DNA of 15,755 nt. Source: UBA4416 sp046345275 (lineage in GTDB: Bacteria > Bacteroidota > Bacteroidia > B-17B0 > Aurantibacillaceae). Below the pieces are notes generated by a model. That model made no database searches, was not told the origin of the DNA, and saw only the letters and a list, made by a program, of their open reading frames with translations. The number at the start of each line of letters is the position of its first letter. Position 1 is the stretch's first letter. Positions 15,618 to 15,755 of the stretch are shown in pieces. A program made the translations under genes and the position numbers. The stretch spans positions 1-15,755 of the forward strand of contig JBKDJY010000204.1 in assembly GCA_046345275.1 (NCBI GenBank), given 5' to 3'.

Positions 15618-15755
15618 CAGGGCAACCGCATCAGAAAGTTAATAAATCGGCCAAGTAATTCGTTGACCTTGCCGCTTCTTTTCTTCGTCTTCTTAAGCTT
15701 TTTTTGTCATTTTTTTGTCGAATAATATTAAGTGCCATTTTACGAATGAAGTTAA
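15618..15755 (-). mobile_element. Terminal part of an ISAs1-like insertion sequence, cut by the window edge
   Basis: The element runs off the right edge. Its probable tip begins near 15618 with CAGGGCAACCGCATCA (15618-15633), which looks like an IS terminal inverted repeat and contains the transposase stop codon. The base composition changes from AT-rich spacer to this GC-richer tip. The other end and the target duplication are outside the window, so the exact boundary is inferred. Confidence 0.5.
15631..15755 (-). CDS. ISAs1-family-like transposase, C-terminal fragment
   Basis: Forty residues and a TGA stop (15631-15633) are visible; the rest lies beyond the right edge. The fragment reads NFIRKMALNIIRQKND at its visible start, then KKSLRRRRKEA, and ends NYLADLLTF. 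This is the arrangement seen at the C-terminus of ISAs1-family DDE transposases: a helix with an ALNLL-like core, a basic SLRRKR-type stretch, and a YLLKLL-like end. The fragment is uninterrupted, but whether the whole gene is intact cannot be seen. It points away from the window interior, converging on the PorE-like gene. Confidence 0.6.
   Translation of the reverse strand, partial: NFIRKMALNIIRQKNDKKSLRRRRKEAARSTNYLADLLTF

Overview
The window is AT-rich chromosomal DNA from a member of the Bacteroidota. Three things support that. First, several genes are of kinds typical of this phylum: DUF4175, DUF2452, a PorE-like TPR/propeller/OmpA protein, and an extended OppC-type permease. Second, several gene starts are preceded by the phylum's -7 element TAnnTTTG rather than by a Shine-Dalgarno sequence. 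Third, TTG starts are frequent. A precise genus cannot be read from the sequence. TAnnTTTG is short and AT-rich, so single matches are only suggestive; the promoter before the universal stress gene (with a -33 TTTG at 19 bp) is the strongest.

Layout. Positions 1-344 hold no gene I can support. Next is a methionine/kynurenine-type aminotransferase (minus), then tRNA-Cys with its own hairpin terminator (plus). A DUF2452 gene (minus) and an SRPBCC gene (plus) diverge from a short region built around a perfect 13-bp inverted repeat. An O-methyltransferase-like gene (plus) follows. Then comes a tight minus-strand operon of flippase-like membrane protein, GT2 glycosyltransferase and OppC/DppC-type permease, with overlapping or abutting ends. 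ruvC (plus) runs divergently from that operon and converges on a two-domain universal stress protein gene (minus). From about 9 kb the plus strand carries a very large DUF4175 coiled-coil protein, an RsbW-like ATPase overlapping it by ATGA, ybeY, and a PorE-like OmpA-family protein. The right edge cuts an insertion sequence whose transposase C-terminus resembles the ISAs1 family.

How the genes fit together. The flippase-like protein and the glycosyltransferase probably act in one envelope-glycan or lipid-modification step; the permease is probably co-transcribed with them but has no ABC partners here. DUF4175 and the small ATPase are translationally coupled and may form a membrane-linked regulatory pair. 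The PorE-like protein probably anchors an outer-membrane machine (type IX secretion or similar) to peptidoglycan. Most of the window is ordinary housekeeping and envelope content. I see no CRISPR array, prophage or defence island. The least ordinary points are the palindromic divergent promoter, the same-frame single-stop junction between glycosyltransferase and permease, the flippase gene with no normal start codon at its apparent N-terminus, and replaced catalytic or metal-ligand residues in the methyltransferase and YbeY.
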